From Trema orientale (Eukaryota > Streptophyta > Magnoliopsida > Rosales > Cannabaceae), in assembly GCA_002914845.1 (NCBI GenBank), contig JXTC01000681.1, positions 51,884-115,883 of the forward strand: a stretch of DNA of 64,000 bases, in the 5' to 3' direction. Positions within the stretch are counted from its first letter, which is position 1; the number at the start of each line of letters is the position of its first letter. A program made the translations under genes and the position numbers. Below the pieces are notes generated by a model. It ran no database searches, was not told the DNA's origin, and saw only the letters and a program-made list of their open reading frames with translations. This document shows, piece after piece, positions 16,688 through 29,638 of the stretch.

Positions 16688-19634
16688 TGGACGGTGGAGA
16701 TCCTTACAAGTCTCCTCCTTCATGTCCCTTTATTTTTTTTACCCACGTGTCCATTAAAATTGGACTTCTCTTCTCTTCTTTTTTTTTTTTCTTTTTTCTT
16801 GATAAATGTTTAGCCTAAGCATTAAAAAAAAAAAATCTATTTTTCTTTTAGAACCTCATTGGAATATATATGTAGCTCAAGCCTCAAGGACTTTATTGAC
16901 AATCATAATAATAATAATAATAATGATAATAATAGAAAATATCTAGGCTGAGGTTAGGTCATGCTGATTTAATAGTATTCCAACTTTAACGTAATAAAAT
17001 AGCCCAAGCAGACCGACAATGGTCTTCACGGGTCTCAATCATAAAATATTATTAAAAAAAAAAAAAANGAGATCTGTAATTTAAAGATCCTTATAATTTT
17101 AGTCTTTATAAATATACTTATTCTTTATTTCAGTGGAGTATTATTCTTTAGTTTTATTACTTGATATATGAATTTTATTATAATTTATTACATTAATAAA
17201 TGTAAAATTGGATAACACAATTCACCTATTAAACACTAAAAAGTACAAAAGAGTACATTTACTATTCCCTTCTTCAGACTTAGTGACAAATAGTGATGGT
17301 ATGCAAATTATGTTCTGGGCCAAATTCTATGAACATTGATTGAAGCGTGCCATTTAAATCAAGCTTTTGTTTGTAAATATGAAGTAAACCACCTAAGCTA
17401 CTTATCTGAATATAATCAAGATATAAATCTTGGTAAATCAACTTTTGAATCAAGGATGACAAAAGTTAACATTAATCAACTAAGGATTAAGCTAGCAATG
17501 ATGAAACTATGGAAATGAGTCCAGATGTCATTTCACTCATTACCGACTATTGAAATGGCCTTTACCTACCAAGCTTAATTTCAATGTTTTTTTTTTATAA
17601 AAAAAGTGATAAATTTACCATGAATCTAAGATATGCCATTAAATATAGATCCACCAATAGTTAAAAAAAAAAACTTTATGTGTAAATTCAAATAAATGCA
17701 TGCGTGTTATTAACTTAAAAAACAAATGTCAACGTTCCCTTAAAAAAAAAAAAAAAAAAGGAAGTAGATGCTGCTTCATGAAAAGAAACCCGCCTAAGTG
17801 TGTAGGCCAATGTCAAATTCTTTCCCACGAAAACAGAGGAAGAAAAATAGGTAAATCCAAGGGACCACAAGTCAAAAGGTGATCAGAGAATTGAGATTTC
17901 AAAATTCTGTTGAGGTAGCTTGACTGACTCTGCTCGCCAGCTAGCTGCCTATACTAGCTTGCTTGCTTTTCCAATAATTTCAACTCAAGTCCTATTAATT
18001 AATTACCACTCAAACTGCACATTTTTAACGTATTGCCCTTTCATCCATAAGCAGTACACCTTGTAATTATTTTTACCTATCTCTTTGTTTACTACTGTTT
18101 TGTACTCATTTGAAACGATGCTAAATTATACGTATTTGTTCTGTACATTCACCACAAAATGATTTATGAGGTATTATAAGCAAGGTTAGTACTTAAAGAA
18201 CTTGAAAGATGCAAGTAGTATAGATAGTGTGACACTAAAGGATATTGATTCTATCTTAATCTGGTTTAATGGACTAATCATCTTGGATTCTCAGTTTTAT
18301 TATTTTGTAATGCAGCGTCCACTAACTTGTCGAATCAATTGAGTCAGCTTTCAAACTGACTGTGATGACCTAGCCAGAACCTCTTTGAAATGGTTAACTC
18401 TATATTTGCTTGGCTAATTTGACTAGAGATACTCATTACCAAAAAAAAAAAAAAAAAAAAATTGACTAGAGATACTCCTAATTTACACCAAAAGCTTGAA
18501 GCTGATTAGACTAAACATCGGTTTTGAAGAATGACATCAAATACATAGCGGTTTTTGACTGTTTTTTCTAGAAGAAAGCTGCTACAAAACTTCTTTTTTA
18601 GACCATGTTTGGAACCTAAATTTTTGGAAAAAGAGAAAAAAAAATTCAAAATATTTTATTTTCTATTGTTTAGATTCAAACAAAAAATGAAAGAAAATTT
18701 TTTCAGGGAAATTGAGAATTAGATTTCATATCATTTTTTAGCATATAAATTTTGATAAATTATTTAGGAAAGAAAAAGGCTTTGAAATAGAATTATGTAT
18801 GATTTTGGAAAAATATTTTCCACTTTTTTTTTTTTTGACTTCTTCTTCGTATTTTTTTCCCCTCATAAAATGCAGGTTCGAAATAGAATCTTAAGGAGAA
18901 TTATTAACCATTAAAGAGCCTCAAATATATGCACCAGACGATGTGATATAATTTTCAGTCCTATCTTATCTCAATTAAGTCCATATCACTTTTTTCAATT
19001 TTTTTTTTGATGGAAACTTTTCTCAAAATTACATAATTAAGATCATGTCACGTTGCAAATTTTCGTATTAAATCGTAGAGTCTCTAGTATTACTGTTGTG
19101 TTATAATGTTGTAAATGTCTCAGTCATGAAAGCCATCCTTATTTTTCTTTTTTATCTTATTTGTGGGGTTTAGGAAGTTGAACGTGTGTGGTTGAGTGAG
19201 TTGGAAAATCATGTCTACCGATCTATGCTTGACCCCATGTTTACTCCCCATTTCAAGTTTCGTTTGCCTTTTTCGATGATTTCAAATCTTCCTGACACTA
19301 AAATAATATTCAATACTTTCAAGTGTCATTGTCACCTTAAATAATTACGACCCTCAAACGAAATTTCAATCCAAGTAACCAATCAAGTCCAGGCAAATGT
19401 TAACCTCTAGTAAAATTAACATGTGGGGTTGATTCTGATAATGAAAAACAGCAAGGCTGGCACTTTTGGCTCAAAGTAAAGTCATGTGAATCTCGGCACC
19501 GGGCTCTATAGGAAATTTAATGATTAAGCATTTTTACTGTATGACTCTTGGTTTGAGGTGAAGGAGAATTTCATGACACTTGAAACATATTAACATTATG
19601 GTAAGCTAAAGAAGAAACCAAAGAAAAAATAATC
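16688..19634. other. Intergenic DNA between the pseudogene and the second intact kinase
   Basis: AT-rich, with long poly-T and poly-A runs, an (AAT)n microsatellite at about 16905-16935 and one undetermined base (n) at 17068 within a poly-A run. A poly(A) micro-insertion with a 16-bp duplication lies at 18419-18477. The last few hundred bases should hold the promoter of the gene at 19635. No other gene seen. Confidence 0.5.
18419..18477 (+). mobile_element. Poly(A)-only retroposition footprint with 16-bp target duplication
   Basis: TTGACTAGAGATACTC occurs at 18419-18434 and again at 18462-18477. Between the copies there is only ATTACC followed by about 21 A residues. A long direct repeat around a poly(A) tail is what LINE-type target-primed integration leaves, so this looks like an almost completely 5'-truncated retroposon. 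Confidence 0.7.
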
Positions 19635-22600
19635 ATGATTAGTTGGTCTGTAAATCACATGTTGTTTATCTCATTGTTCCACTCAGTCTTCTTGTACACT
19701 TCATTTATGTGTTCTTTAGCTAAAGATACCATAACATATAACAGTTTGCTTAGTGATGAGAAAAGGGATTCTCTGGTTTCAGCAGGTGAAGTCTTTGAGT
19801 TGGGATTCTTTACACCTAACGGAAGCTTTGACAATAGAAGATATGTCGGAATATGGTACTACAAGTCACGAACAGTTGTTTGGGTGGCCAATAGAGATAA
19901 ACCACTTTCAGCTAGTTCTGGTGGAGTTTTGGCAATTTCAGATAATGGAAATCTCGAAGTTTTGGATAGAACTGGGAAAAGTTACTGGTCAACAAATGTT
20001 CCAGGCTCGATCCGGATGAGCAGAGCGGCTAAGCTAATGGATACAGGGAATTTGGTGTTGAGTAACGAAGACCCGGAAGGCAACTCAATGACAATTCAGT
20101 GGCAGAGTTTCGAGAATCCAACGGATACATTTCTTCCAGGCATGATGTTAGATGAAAATTTAGTGTTGACTTCTTGGAAAAGTAGTGATGATCCTGGCTC
20201 GGGGAACTTCACGTTTCAGCAAGATCAAGAGAGAACAAACCAGGTGATTATATTGAAAAGATCAGTCAAGTACTGGAATAGTGGAGTTTCGGGTAGATTC
20301 ATTAGTCTCAATGAGATGCCTCCTGCTATTCTTTATTTGCTTTCGAACTTCACATCGAAAACAGTTCGAAATAACTCTGTTCCTTATCTGACTTCATCTT
20401 TGTATAATCACACAAGGTTGGTTATGAGTATTTCTGGCCAAATTCAGTATCTAAGGTGGGATAGTCAGATGGTTTGGTCTCCGATTTGGGCGGAGCCTAG
20501 AGATAAATGCAGTGTGTACAATGCTTGTGGAAACTTTGGTAGCTGCAATAGTAAGAACAACTTGGTCTGCAAGTGTTTGCCTGGTTTCAAGCCAATCTCA
20601 CCAGATGACTGGATCAGTGGGGATTACTCAGGTGGATGTGTTAGAAAGACGACGACATGTCGTAACAATTCCATGGTTGACACATTCTTGGACCTCAAGA
20701 TGATGAAAGTTGGAAATCCAGATTCTCAGTTTAATGCTAAAAGTGAAACGGAATGCAAAATTGAGTGCCTCAATAATTGCCAGTGCCAAGCTTACTTGTT
20801 TGAAGAAGCTGAGATGAGTCAAGGCAGCTCGGCATGTTGGATATGGTCAGAGGAGCTCAACAATCTTCAGGAGGAGTACGCCACCGACCGGAATCTCCAC
20901 GTTCGTGTAGCAGTTTCAGATATAGGTACGAGTCTTTCTTTCTGTTTGCTTGAATTAATGACTTTCAAAACTTCCAGGCTATTTGGATATGGCACTATAT
21001 TTATGGTTACCGAGTCGACGATGGAAAGTCATATTACACCAGAGATCTAGAATTTCATTATTGCTCAAGGAACATCTCTTCAGGGTTAGAGAAGATTTAC
21101 TTCTGTCATATCCCAGATCTTTAAGACAATTTGTTGATGTAAAGCCAAGATTTTTTTTTCCTCTTGATTTGTTCTCCTCTGAATGTCAAGGGGTACCTTT
21201 TTTTGGCAGAATTGACAGCCAGGAGTTGTGAAGCCTGTGGAACAAACCTGATCCCTTATCCCCTTAGCATTGGACCAAATTGTGGTGACCCCCTTTACTA
21301 CAGTTTCCACTGCAACAACTCTGATGGCCAGGTTGGTTTTGAGACGCCTAGCGGCACCTTCAGAGTCACAAGCATCAACCCGGACACACGGACATTTTTC
21401 ATCCGAATCAAAGATGATGATAATTGTAAGAACAGTGATAATGGGAAATTTCTGAAGCTCAACCAGTCATTGCCATTTAGCATGATGGGAGAATGCAATG
21501 TTAACTTGGCCAAATTTAGTTCGGACTTGATATCCAAAGATGGAGTGGAAGTAGAAATTGCTTGGACACCACCATTGCAGCCACCTTGTTCTTCATCAGC
21601 TGACTGCAAGGACTGGCCAGATTCAACTTGCAACACTACTCGAGATGGGAACCACAGGTGCCTCTGCAATAAAAATTTTCAATGGGATAGCTTGAACTTG
21701 AAATGTACTGGAGGTATGAAGCTATAGTATCTAAAGTCAACTTGGAAGCACTAGACAAGCAGAACTTTAAACTATTTCTTTCAATATATGCAGAAGCTGG
21801 CCACAGCACAAAATTTAGGAGAGGAAAGATGGCATTTGCTTTGATCATTATAGTTACTCTTATAAGTATTGCTCTTCTAATTACTCTCTCAAGCACCATT
21901 ATTTATATCTCCTGTTGGAGAAGAAAGCTGGTCAAAAGACAAGGTAACAAAAAACCATTAGCTGACATATGTTAAAAGATAAATCAATACATGTTGATGT
22001 GAGTGTCCAATTACTATAACAAAATTGACTCATGCCATTCAGATAGCAGAGGAAGCTTTGAAAAGAACGGGGTGCTTCAATTGTATGACAGTGAGAGACG
22101 TGCCAAAAGCCTGATTGATTCAGGCAGGTACAAAGAAGATGACACCAATGGCATAGAAGTACCTTTTTTCGAATTGGAAAGCATACTCGCTGCCACATCT
22201 TACTTCTCGAACGCAAACAAGCTTGGACAAGGAGGGTTTGGACCTGTATACAAGGTAAACAATTCTGTCACTGAAACTCTACATGGATCACTTTCAACTA
22301 GTTACTGCTAAACACAGAGGAGTTTATTTGGATTGCACTCAGGGTACGGTTCCAGGAGGACAAGAAATTGCTGTGAAGAGGCTCTCAAGTGGTTCTGGAC
22401 AAGGCCACGAGGAATTTAAGAATGAGGTTCTTTTGATTGCTAAGCTTCAACATAGAAATCTTGTTAGGCTTTTGGGTTATTGCATTGAAGGAGAAGAAAG
22501 AATGCTAGTATATGAATACATGGCTAATAAAAGCTTAGACTCTTTCATATTTGGTTAGTATCTGAATTGTGTTCCTAATGTTTTCAGTGCATAATGTGGT

Positions 22601-23572
22601 ATATTCTTATGGATGAAACTAATTGTTTTTTTTGAATGGTGAATAAAAACCTTGGAAGATCGAAAACTATGCATGTTATTGGACTGGGATCTGCGCTTCA
22701 ACATCATTTTGGGAATTGCTCGAGGCCTTCTCTATCTTCACCAAGATTCCAGGTTGAGGATTATTCATAGAGATCTAAAAACCAGCAACATTTTACTAGA
22801 TCAAGAGATGAACCCCAAAATCTCAGACTTTGGTTTGGCAAGGATTTTTGGCGGCGATGAAACTGCAGCAAACACCAAAAGAGTAGTTGGGACATAGTAA
22901 GTTCACAATGTTTTCTTCAGAGTATTCAGACAAATTTCAATCCCCTAACTTGACGTAGGCATTTCATAACATAAATATAACCCATTCACCAACTCATTCC
23001 CTAATCTTTTTTTCTGCAGTGGTTACATGTCTCCAGAATATGCATTAGATGGACTATTTTCCCTCAAGTCCGATGTTTTTAGCTTTGGAGTCGTTGTGAT
23101 TGAGATCATCAGTGGAAAAAGGAACACAGGATTTTATGAGCCCGAACAAGCTTTGAGTCTCCTAGGCTATGTATGTATTTTTCGAAAAATTTCATCAACC
23201 AACTGATATTTGTCTTTACCCTTTACTTGATTTTTCTTTACCATTCTTTCAAAATGCTTTCAGGCATGGCATCTATGGAAAACAGAGAAGGCATTGGATT
23301 TGATTGAACAAACACTCATTGAAAGCTGCAAGAAAGAGGAATATTTGAGGTGCATTAACGTAGGCCTTTTATGTGTTCAAGAAGATCCAAGTGACCGTCC
23401 CACCATGTCCAATGTAGTTTTCATGCTTGGAAGTGAAACCGCAACCCTTCCAACCCCGAAACAGCCGGCCTTTGTAGTTAGGCGATGCCCTTCTAGCAGA
23501 GCCTCTTCTTCAAGTAAACCAGAAACTTGTTCTCATAATGAATTAACAGTCACATTAGAAGATGGCAGATAG
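19635..23572 (+). CDS. G-type lectin S-receptor-like serine/threonine kinase, intact, 8 exons
   Basis: Exons by GT-AG boundaries: 19635-20925, 21210-21713, 21794-21943, 22043-22254, 22343-22553, 22659-22896, 23020-23170, 23264-23572. They join in frame to 1021 aa ending at a TAG. The ATG opens a signal peptide (residues about 1-30). Then follow a B-lectin domain, the S-locus glycoprotein region ([15 protein letters not shown]), an EGF-like module from about residue 291, and PAN with [14 protein letters not shown]. Exon 2 (about 431-598) is the WAK-like cysteine block with [20 protein letters not shown] membrane helix lies at about 611-640. Kinase landmarks are GQGGFG 711-716, Lys731, HRD 826-828, DFG 846-848 and SPEYALDG, so it should be catalytically competent. 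Exon lengths 4-7 match the gene at 564 exactly, which supports tandem duplication. Introns are shorter than in that gene. Ligand and pathway cannot be read from sequence. Confidence 0.94.
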
Positions 23573-26500
23573 CAAGGCGTGTTCGTTTTTGTCATCAGCT
23601 ATATCAACTTACCATTTCATCAGCATTGAATTTTGTAACCATGATGTACCCTTTTTTCGTCTTCATTTTTCTATGTGATAATTTCTTTGTTTTCCTTTTT
23701 TTTTTCTTTTTTTTTTTTTCTGTCGGAAATATCGACTGTGATGTTTGGTTTGGTTTGGTTTCCTCTCTTCAATTCTGAAGTATTGACAAAGCATTGTCAT
23801 TGTATTGATTTCTACGATAGTGCAATGATCTTTACTTGGAAATGTTAACTTATGCTAATTTTTCAAAATGTTTAGTTGTTTACACTATTGAAATGTGGTG
23901 TACTTGATTTTCACATTCTAACGAATTACAATAAACTTACTTCATTACTTTGACCCTAGAGATATGCCAGACTGCTCCTACTAGGAACTTGCAAAAAAAT
24001 CCAAAGGTAAAAAGTCAAACTTTCATTCCTTCTGTAAAATATTTAGAAACAGTCAAAAACCATCATCCCATTTTAATGGAATTAAACTAGTATAATTATA
24101 CTTGATATCTCATCAAAACCTGACATTTAGACTTGGTCATTATGTTCCATACTTTTTTATTTTTTTTTTAACGAACTGTAGAAATCTCAAAGGAGGAGAG
24201 TTAGTAAAAGTCATCTACGCTTGGAAACTTCAAAGACTAGGAAATTGAAACATTAATGAGAAATAAGAATATAGTGCTGAAGGCTTCTCATATACTGACC
24301 TTTAGGCAGCGTTTGATTAAAAAACAAAAAGGGTTCCCTGAGGAAAAATCCTTGAGGATATCTCGTCTCGCAATTCTTGATTTAGATAAGAATTTTTAGA
24401 TTCGAATTTTAATAGAGATGTGTCAAATCTAACACAATTTTCTTTTCTTTTTTTTTTTTTAGGAGTAATTCCTTGGTTTGATTAAGGCGTGGAAAGTAGA
24501 AAATCTCTTGTAGACAGAAAAATGACAAATTCCATGGTCAAGTGGTGGCCAACCAAAAGGTTTAAAGGAAAGTCCCAATCAATTTCATCATGTGTTCGTC
24601 ACTCGTGAAATCATAATAAACTATTCACCGTAACACAGCCCAAAAGTGAACATCATAGTTTGGAAGGTGGAAGTGGAACATAGTCATACGCGGCTAGACA
24701 CATCTATGATTCTATGTACACGGAGGGCCACTTTTTTTTTTTTTATTTGCCAAAAATCCATTCACATGCGCTTCGAAATTGATTTTTCCTTTTTCCTTTC
24801 CTGGAAAAAAGGTAATTATGTCGTACCATAAACATGGAAGACATATAACATAACCGACAAGTAACAGCTTTTCAAAGGAAAAAAAGCCCAACAAGTGTAA
24901 ATGTAAAGGCTAATGATATTTTACTCAAAAAAAAAAAAAAGATAATGATATTAATATTGCTGAATTTTCAACTTAAATAATAATAGTTTTGAATTATATA
25001 TAATTGTTGTATATTTTTGTCACAAATTAAATTGTTAAATATTTAACAGAAATAAATCATTATAGAGCATATAATTTGATAATTGTAGTAAAAAATGAGA
25101 TTTGAATTTTTAACTTACACAGTAGACCATTGAGACTTATGCAATTATTATAGAAATGATTTTTTTTTTTTACAAACTATTAAATTTTTAATAGATATAA
25201 GTTATTTGAAAAGCGCACAGTTTAGTAACTATGGCTAAAAATGAGATTCTGACTTATAAAAATAAATAATATCTAATTATACGTTTTGTCTATGACTATT
25301 TTCCGAGAATGAAGCAACTCGTACATGTGCTAAGATTTCATTATTTGTAGTTTGTTTTGTAATTGGAAAATTTCTAATTATAATACTCATATTGTAGCAA
25401 TTAGTTTATTTTAATAATAAATTTATTTTTTACCTAAAAAACAATGCAAATGGCATCCCTACGTCTCTTCTACAAAAATCATTGAGGAATTCTGAAATTT
25501 TAATAAGGGGCCTCACTGTGTGAAACAGGATCAGATTTTATGTCTTATTACTTACCACGATCACTCATTTGGTTAAGTATGGAGATTTTGAGATAAAAAT
25601 ATTATTAACAAATTTAAATTCAAAGCCTATAATGTCAGTATATCACTACACTAGATGGAAGATCATCATGGATCAAAATTTAACTTTAATTTAAGGACAC
25701 TTGATTTCCTCCACGCTTATCCGAGATTTAAGATTAGATCACGAATCATGAAATAATTTATGGTTGCGTTGCAATTTTGAAGTATAAAACAACTTTATCA
25801 AAAACAAATTTATAAATTACGAATAATATTAAATTATTACTCCCTGGGAACTTTCTCATCCTTAAAAGAGTTATACGCGAAACTTCCAAATGTTCCAAAG
25901 AAAGGTACCAAAGGACGGGAACCTAAATAAACTATACATATTTCTCTAAAATACTGAATAATAAAAAAAATCATTTTCCAACCTTAGCTTTCATGTGAAC
26001 AAGGTCAAACTTGTAAATCCAAACAAGCCCTTTTTTTTTGCCCAATTAAAGTGGTGGAAGTCAAGATTAATGAAGCAAACGAGAAAGTCAATACGAAATT
26101 GCAAATGCAATTGACTATAAAAATTATTCACACGTGTCTGGCAAAGTCTAAAAAGAAGAAAATGAACCTGATAAAAAAAATTCTATCAAACAAAATTTAT
26201 TGTATGAGGCCGTCAACATATAACACGAGAAATATCATGCATGCCTTTTTTTTTTGAAAAAAAAAATAAAAGAAATTTGATAACACCAACTTTTACATCT
26301 ATATTAATTTTGAAAAACTTCAATTAGAGAAAATCATCATGTGGCTCAGTCTAATTGGTAATCCGCGGTCACGTCCAAAGTTGAAGTTGAAGTTGAAGTT
26401 TAAATTCCTCTTCTCTTAATTAAACAACAACAAAAAAAAAAATCTTAAACCAAAGAAAGAAAGATGGAAAAGTATGTTAAAATGACGGAAATACCCTTTA

Positions 26501-26632
26501 CAAACTTCTACGAAAGACAGAGGCAGTTGCCGGCTGTTTCAAGAGAATCAAAGCCCGACCAGCAATTAAAAGCCTGTTCCATTGCTGTCATCCATCGAGC
26601 GACCATACCCTTCCTCCTTCGAAGAACCCCAA
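23573..26632. other. Intergenic DNA
   Basis: Starts with the 3' untranslated region of the second kinase gene (T-rich tracts at 23690-23720), then AT-rich DNA with no coding signal I trust. A tRNA-like fragment may lie at 26338-26420. The stretch from about 26460 is the promoter region of the EF-hand gene. Confidence 0.5.
26338..26420 (+). repeat. Possible tRNA-like or SINE-head fragment with AAGTTG repeats
   Basis: GTGGCTCAGTCTAATTGGTAA resembles a tRNA D-arm/A-box, and about 50 bases on TTTAAATTCC weakly resembles a B-box. Between them AAGTTG is repeated about four times. No cloverleaf can be drawn with confidence, so this is at best a decayed tRNA-related repeat. Confidence 0.25.
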
Positions 26633-26653
26633 CTCTCTCTCTCTCTCTCTCTC
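26633..26653 (+). repeat. (CT)n microsatellite in the promoter of the EF-hand gene
   Basis: Uninterrupted CT dinucleotides of about 21 bases just upstream of the TATA box. CT-rich tracts are common around plant transcription start sites. Confidence 0.85.
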
Positions 26654-26667
26654 GCTTTCGCTCTCTC

Positions 26668-26677
26668 TATATATAAA
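26668..26677 (+). promoter_or_regulatory. TATA box of the EF-hand gene
   Basis: TATATATAAA lies about 100 bases before the ATG at 26776 and is followed by a pyrimidine-rich leader. With a start site about 30 bases downstream, the 5' leader would be about 70 bases. Confidence 0.7.
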
Positions 26678-26775
26678 ACTCTTTTCGTCCCTATGTTTCC
26701 CTCGCATCGAACAAGTCAATCACTTCTCTTTCTTCTTTCTCTCTCTAAAGAATCGAGATAATCAATCATCCAACG

Positions 26776-27189
26776 ATGGCGGGTGGGAACGGGAATGGGA
26801 ATGGGAATGGGAATGGGAATGGGATTGGGATTGGGAATACTAGGGTTTCAGATTTCGAGGACTTGTTGCCCGTAATGGCGGAGAGACTAGGGGGAGAAGG
26901 CCTGATAAAGGAGCTCTGCAGTGGATTCGAATTGCTGATGGACAAGGAGAGAGGGTTGATCACGCTGGAGAGCTTGAGGCGAAACGCCGCCGTTTTGGGC
27001 CTGCAAGATATGAGGGAAGATGAGCTTGTGAGCATGCTTAGGGAAGGCGATTTGGACGGAGACGGCGCTCTTAATCAGATGGAGTTCTGCGTTTTGATGT
27101 TCAGATTAAGCCCTGACCTCATGGAAGACTCTTGGTTTTGGCTCCAACATGTTTTGCAAGAGGAGGAGCAGCTTAGTAGTAAGAAATAG
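26776..27189 (+). CDS. Single EF-hand calcium-binding protein, KIC/PBP1-like
   Basis: An intronless frame of 137 aa. Residues 92-103 (DLDGDGALNQME) form a canonical EF-hand loop with acidic residues at 1, 3, 5 and 12; a weaker hand-like stretch lies at about 52-67 without the key acids. The body (FEDLLPVMAERLGG, the long helix before the loop, and C-terminal SWFWLQHVL) matches the plant family of KIC (kinesin-interacting calcium-binding protein) and PBP1 (PINOID-binding protein 1), which are usually about 125-135 aa. Members sense calcium in the cytosol and regulate partners such as a kinesin-like calmodulin-binding protein or PINOID kinase. Which partner applies here is not visible. The N-terminus (residues 3-21) is a low-complexity Gly-Asn/Gly-Ile run encoded by a GGGAAT hexanucleotide repeat. 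A TATA box at 26668 and CT-rich leader support the start. Confidence 0.93.
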   Translation: MAGGNGNGNGNGNGNGIGIGNTRVSDFEDLLPVMAERLGGEGLIKELCSGFELLMDKERGLITLESLRRNAAVLGLQDMREDELVSMLREGDLDGDGALNQMEFCVLMFRLSPDLMEDSWFWLQHVLQEEEQLSSKK

Positions 27190-28891
27190 ATCTTTTGAAC
27201 AATTTTTTTTTTTTTTTTTTAAACGATTGGAGGTGAGAAATTAAAACGACACCGATTGGGTGGAGATACATGTGATGTTGTTTTCGCATTTCCCGTTGGT
27301 ATCGAATAATTATGATAATAATGAATACTACATATTCTTTGATCGCAATGCCGTTGTTTATAATGAAGACAGTAACAATTTCTCCGCAAAAGTTTTCTTC
27401 CTTTTTTTTCCCCCTTTTTCCTTCCTTAATTTATTAATTAATTAATTAGTATCAAGCTACATATTTTTCATTTTAACAAACAAAATAGACAAATACCTTT
27501 TATTTACCATATAATTATAGACAGTATCAACCTTACAAATTAAAATAGATTCAATGGGAATAGAAATTTCTTAAATAAGCTCGTCTGTTAATCATATGGC
27601 CGGCCGCTTTAGCCAAATATATTTGGCTAATGAATGAGCCCGGCATCAGAAAATGAAGAAAATAAACTAAAGACGTCTGAACAATGATTTAACAAAATTC
27701 TAAATGAGAAAACGAGAGCTTGAATTATTGTCAATAACTTCAAAATTGAAAATATTATACATTATATTCTTATAATTGAAAATATTATATATTATATTCT
27801 TATATATGGAGTGTATTTGTACACAATTTACTTTTTCAGTTTTTTTTTTTTTTTAAATAGAATACTCAATTATGTCAAGAAGATCAAGAAAGATGGCCGT
27901 CGTTCAGTGAATCCTCATAGACAAATACTGTAGATCTTCAGATATAAAACTTCCTTTGGTGAGCATTTTAATATTTTAATATTTTTTAATGATTCATATT
28001 TCATATGTTGTCATCACCAAAGTTCGTCGAACTTGAGCCCTTGAGCCTTGCAAGCCTTATTGTAGTAGCCGTTACCACGTGTCAAATTAAAAACATGTCT
28101 ATTTTTCGGTTTCAACAAAAGATGTTTTGACAATGAAGAAATTATTAGTAGTGGCAACATGATGAGTTTAGTAGAATGGTTATGTCAGCAATCAAGTTTT
28201 GACACTTCTCTCTAAGGAACATTTATATCTTGTTCTAAACAAGAATGGAGAGAAAAACAATTGGTATTTAGTACTATATTATTTTGTCCAAATTTGGAAA
28301 ATCACCCCGTTTTCTTGTTTTCCTTGCTTTTGTTTTTTTTTTTTTTTTTTCATCTTTCTAATTTCTTGTACGTTTGCCTTTTCTTCCACATGGCTTGGTC
28401 CCGAGCCTAAGTCTATCATAGTTGATATAATTTGATAGCTAGGAAGTTAATAATACAATTGTGAGCACTGTTTCTGCCCATTTTCCGGTTTCAATCTATA
28501 TCCCAATCAACTAAAAGAAATTAGGTTTGTTGTCCATTAGGCCTATAACCCGCTGCAGACGTTTTTTATTTTTTTTATTTTTTTCTTTTTGTGGTAAATA
28601 TCGATGGTACGAGGAAAAATTTATTGAAAAAAGAATGAAAAAGTTATAAACATAATCAATTAACGAAAGAAAAAGTTGTCCAACCTGTGTTTGAAGGAGT
28701 AGATTATACCTCCACACCTCCAAAACCTGGTTAACCTTTTAAAGTGAGTAGTCCATTTGCTCTTAATTACTGAAAAAAAATACCGTTGTTCACTTCTCTC
28801 ATATTAACCTTTTAGAGTAGCAGTAAACTTCATATTAGCGGAAAGCATATACATATATATAGATATATACATATACATATATATACATATA
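27190..28891. other. Intergenic DNA downstream of the EF-hand gene
   Basis: Contains the 3' untranslated region, then AT-rich DNA with long poly-T tracts and an (AT/AC)-rich microsatellite at about 28845-28890 next to the MITE that follows. No gene seen. Confidence 0.5.
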
Positions 28892-29139
28892 GGGTACCAA
28901 TCCAGTAGGTATTTGTCTTTTTTTTTTTTTTATTTATACATAGGTATCATTTTGGCTAATGAAAATTTATCATGCACATTTTTTATAATAAAAAGTAAGA
29001 AAGAGAAATAACATTAATGATGCACGTCTTTTCATGTACTTCACTATAGCCATTAGATCAGCATTAGATGATGATCCAACGGCTAAAAAACAAATACCAA
29101 TACATAAGTAAAAAAAAAAAACTTACTGGATTGGCAACC
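28892..29139 (+). mobile_element. MITE family copy A, about 250 bp
   Basis: The left end is GGGTACCAATCCAGTA. The right end, reverse-complemented, is GGTTGCCAATCCAGTA. It sits in TA-rich sequence and carries internal marks shared with two other copies: an ATACATAGGTA motif near one end, GATCCAACGGCTA, and GAGAAATAACATTAATGATGCACG in pieces. No coding capacity. Copies B (38826) and C (46667, inverted) belong to the same family. Confidence 0.8.
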
Positions 29140-29638
29140 ATATATATGTTGGCAAATATAATCTAACTTGTAATTTATTGTGTTTTATAATAGACTATAA
29201 GATATTATGGTATTAGAAGTTAACCTAGTCATACTTTTGTCATATATGATTAGCTCACTCAAATCACAAATAAAGCGGTGTTATGGGTGATTCTCAAGCA
29301 ATACAATATCCATTTAGTGGTCTAGAAGGCTCGAAAATTCGAGATATACACCTAGCTAAGACTCGGGGTATGTCTTTACTATTACCTGAATCACGTTTCT
29401 AGATCCGGAGTTCCAACCAATACAGACATAATATGAGGCTCAGCCCCGTGACCAAGTGCTAAGATAAGACCTGTCACAGACTAGTCAAGCCAGATACCCC
29501 TTAGGTCTTAGCCAATGGATAACAAAGATCCAGCCAGTGCCCTGTGCTTTCGTACAATCGATGGACTAAAAGACTAATCTGACACGTGATATGACTACTG
29601 CTTGTAAAGCCATTAAAACTAGCTGCCCAGCTTAAAAG
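29140..29638. other. Unidentified repeat-like sequence left of the copia element
   Basis: Less AT-rich than its surroundings (ACTCGGGGTATG, CAGCCCCGTGACC). It is probably part of an older repeat into which the copia element inserted, but I could not match it to anything in the window. Confidence 0.3.

Noticed and set aside
21298..21669. Minus-strand open frame opposite exon 2 of the second kinase
   Set aside because: Shadow frame; the plus strand encodes the conserved cysteine block here.
24300..24490. Possible MITE starting GGCAGCGTTTGATTAAA
   Set aside because: The apparent partner GGTTTGATTAAGGCG is in the same orientation, not inverted, so no terminal inverted repeat could be shown.
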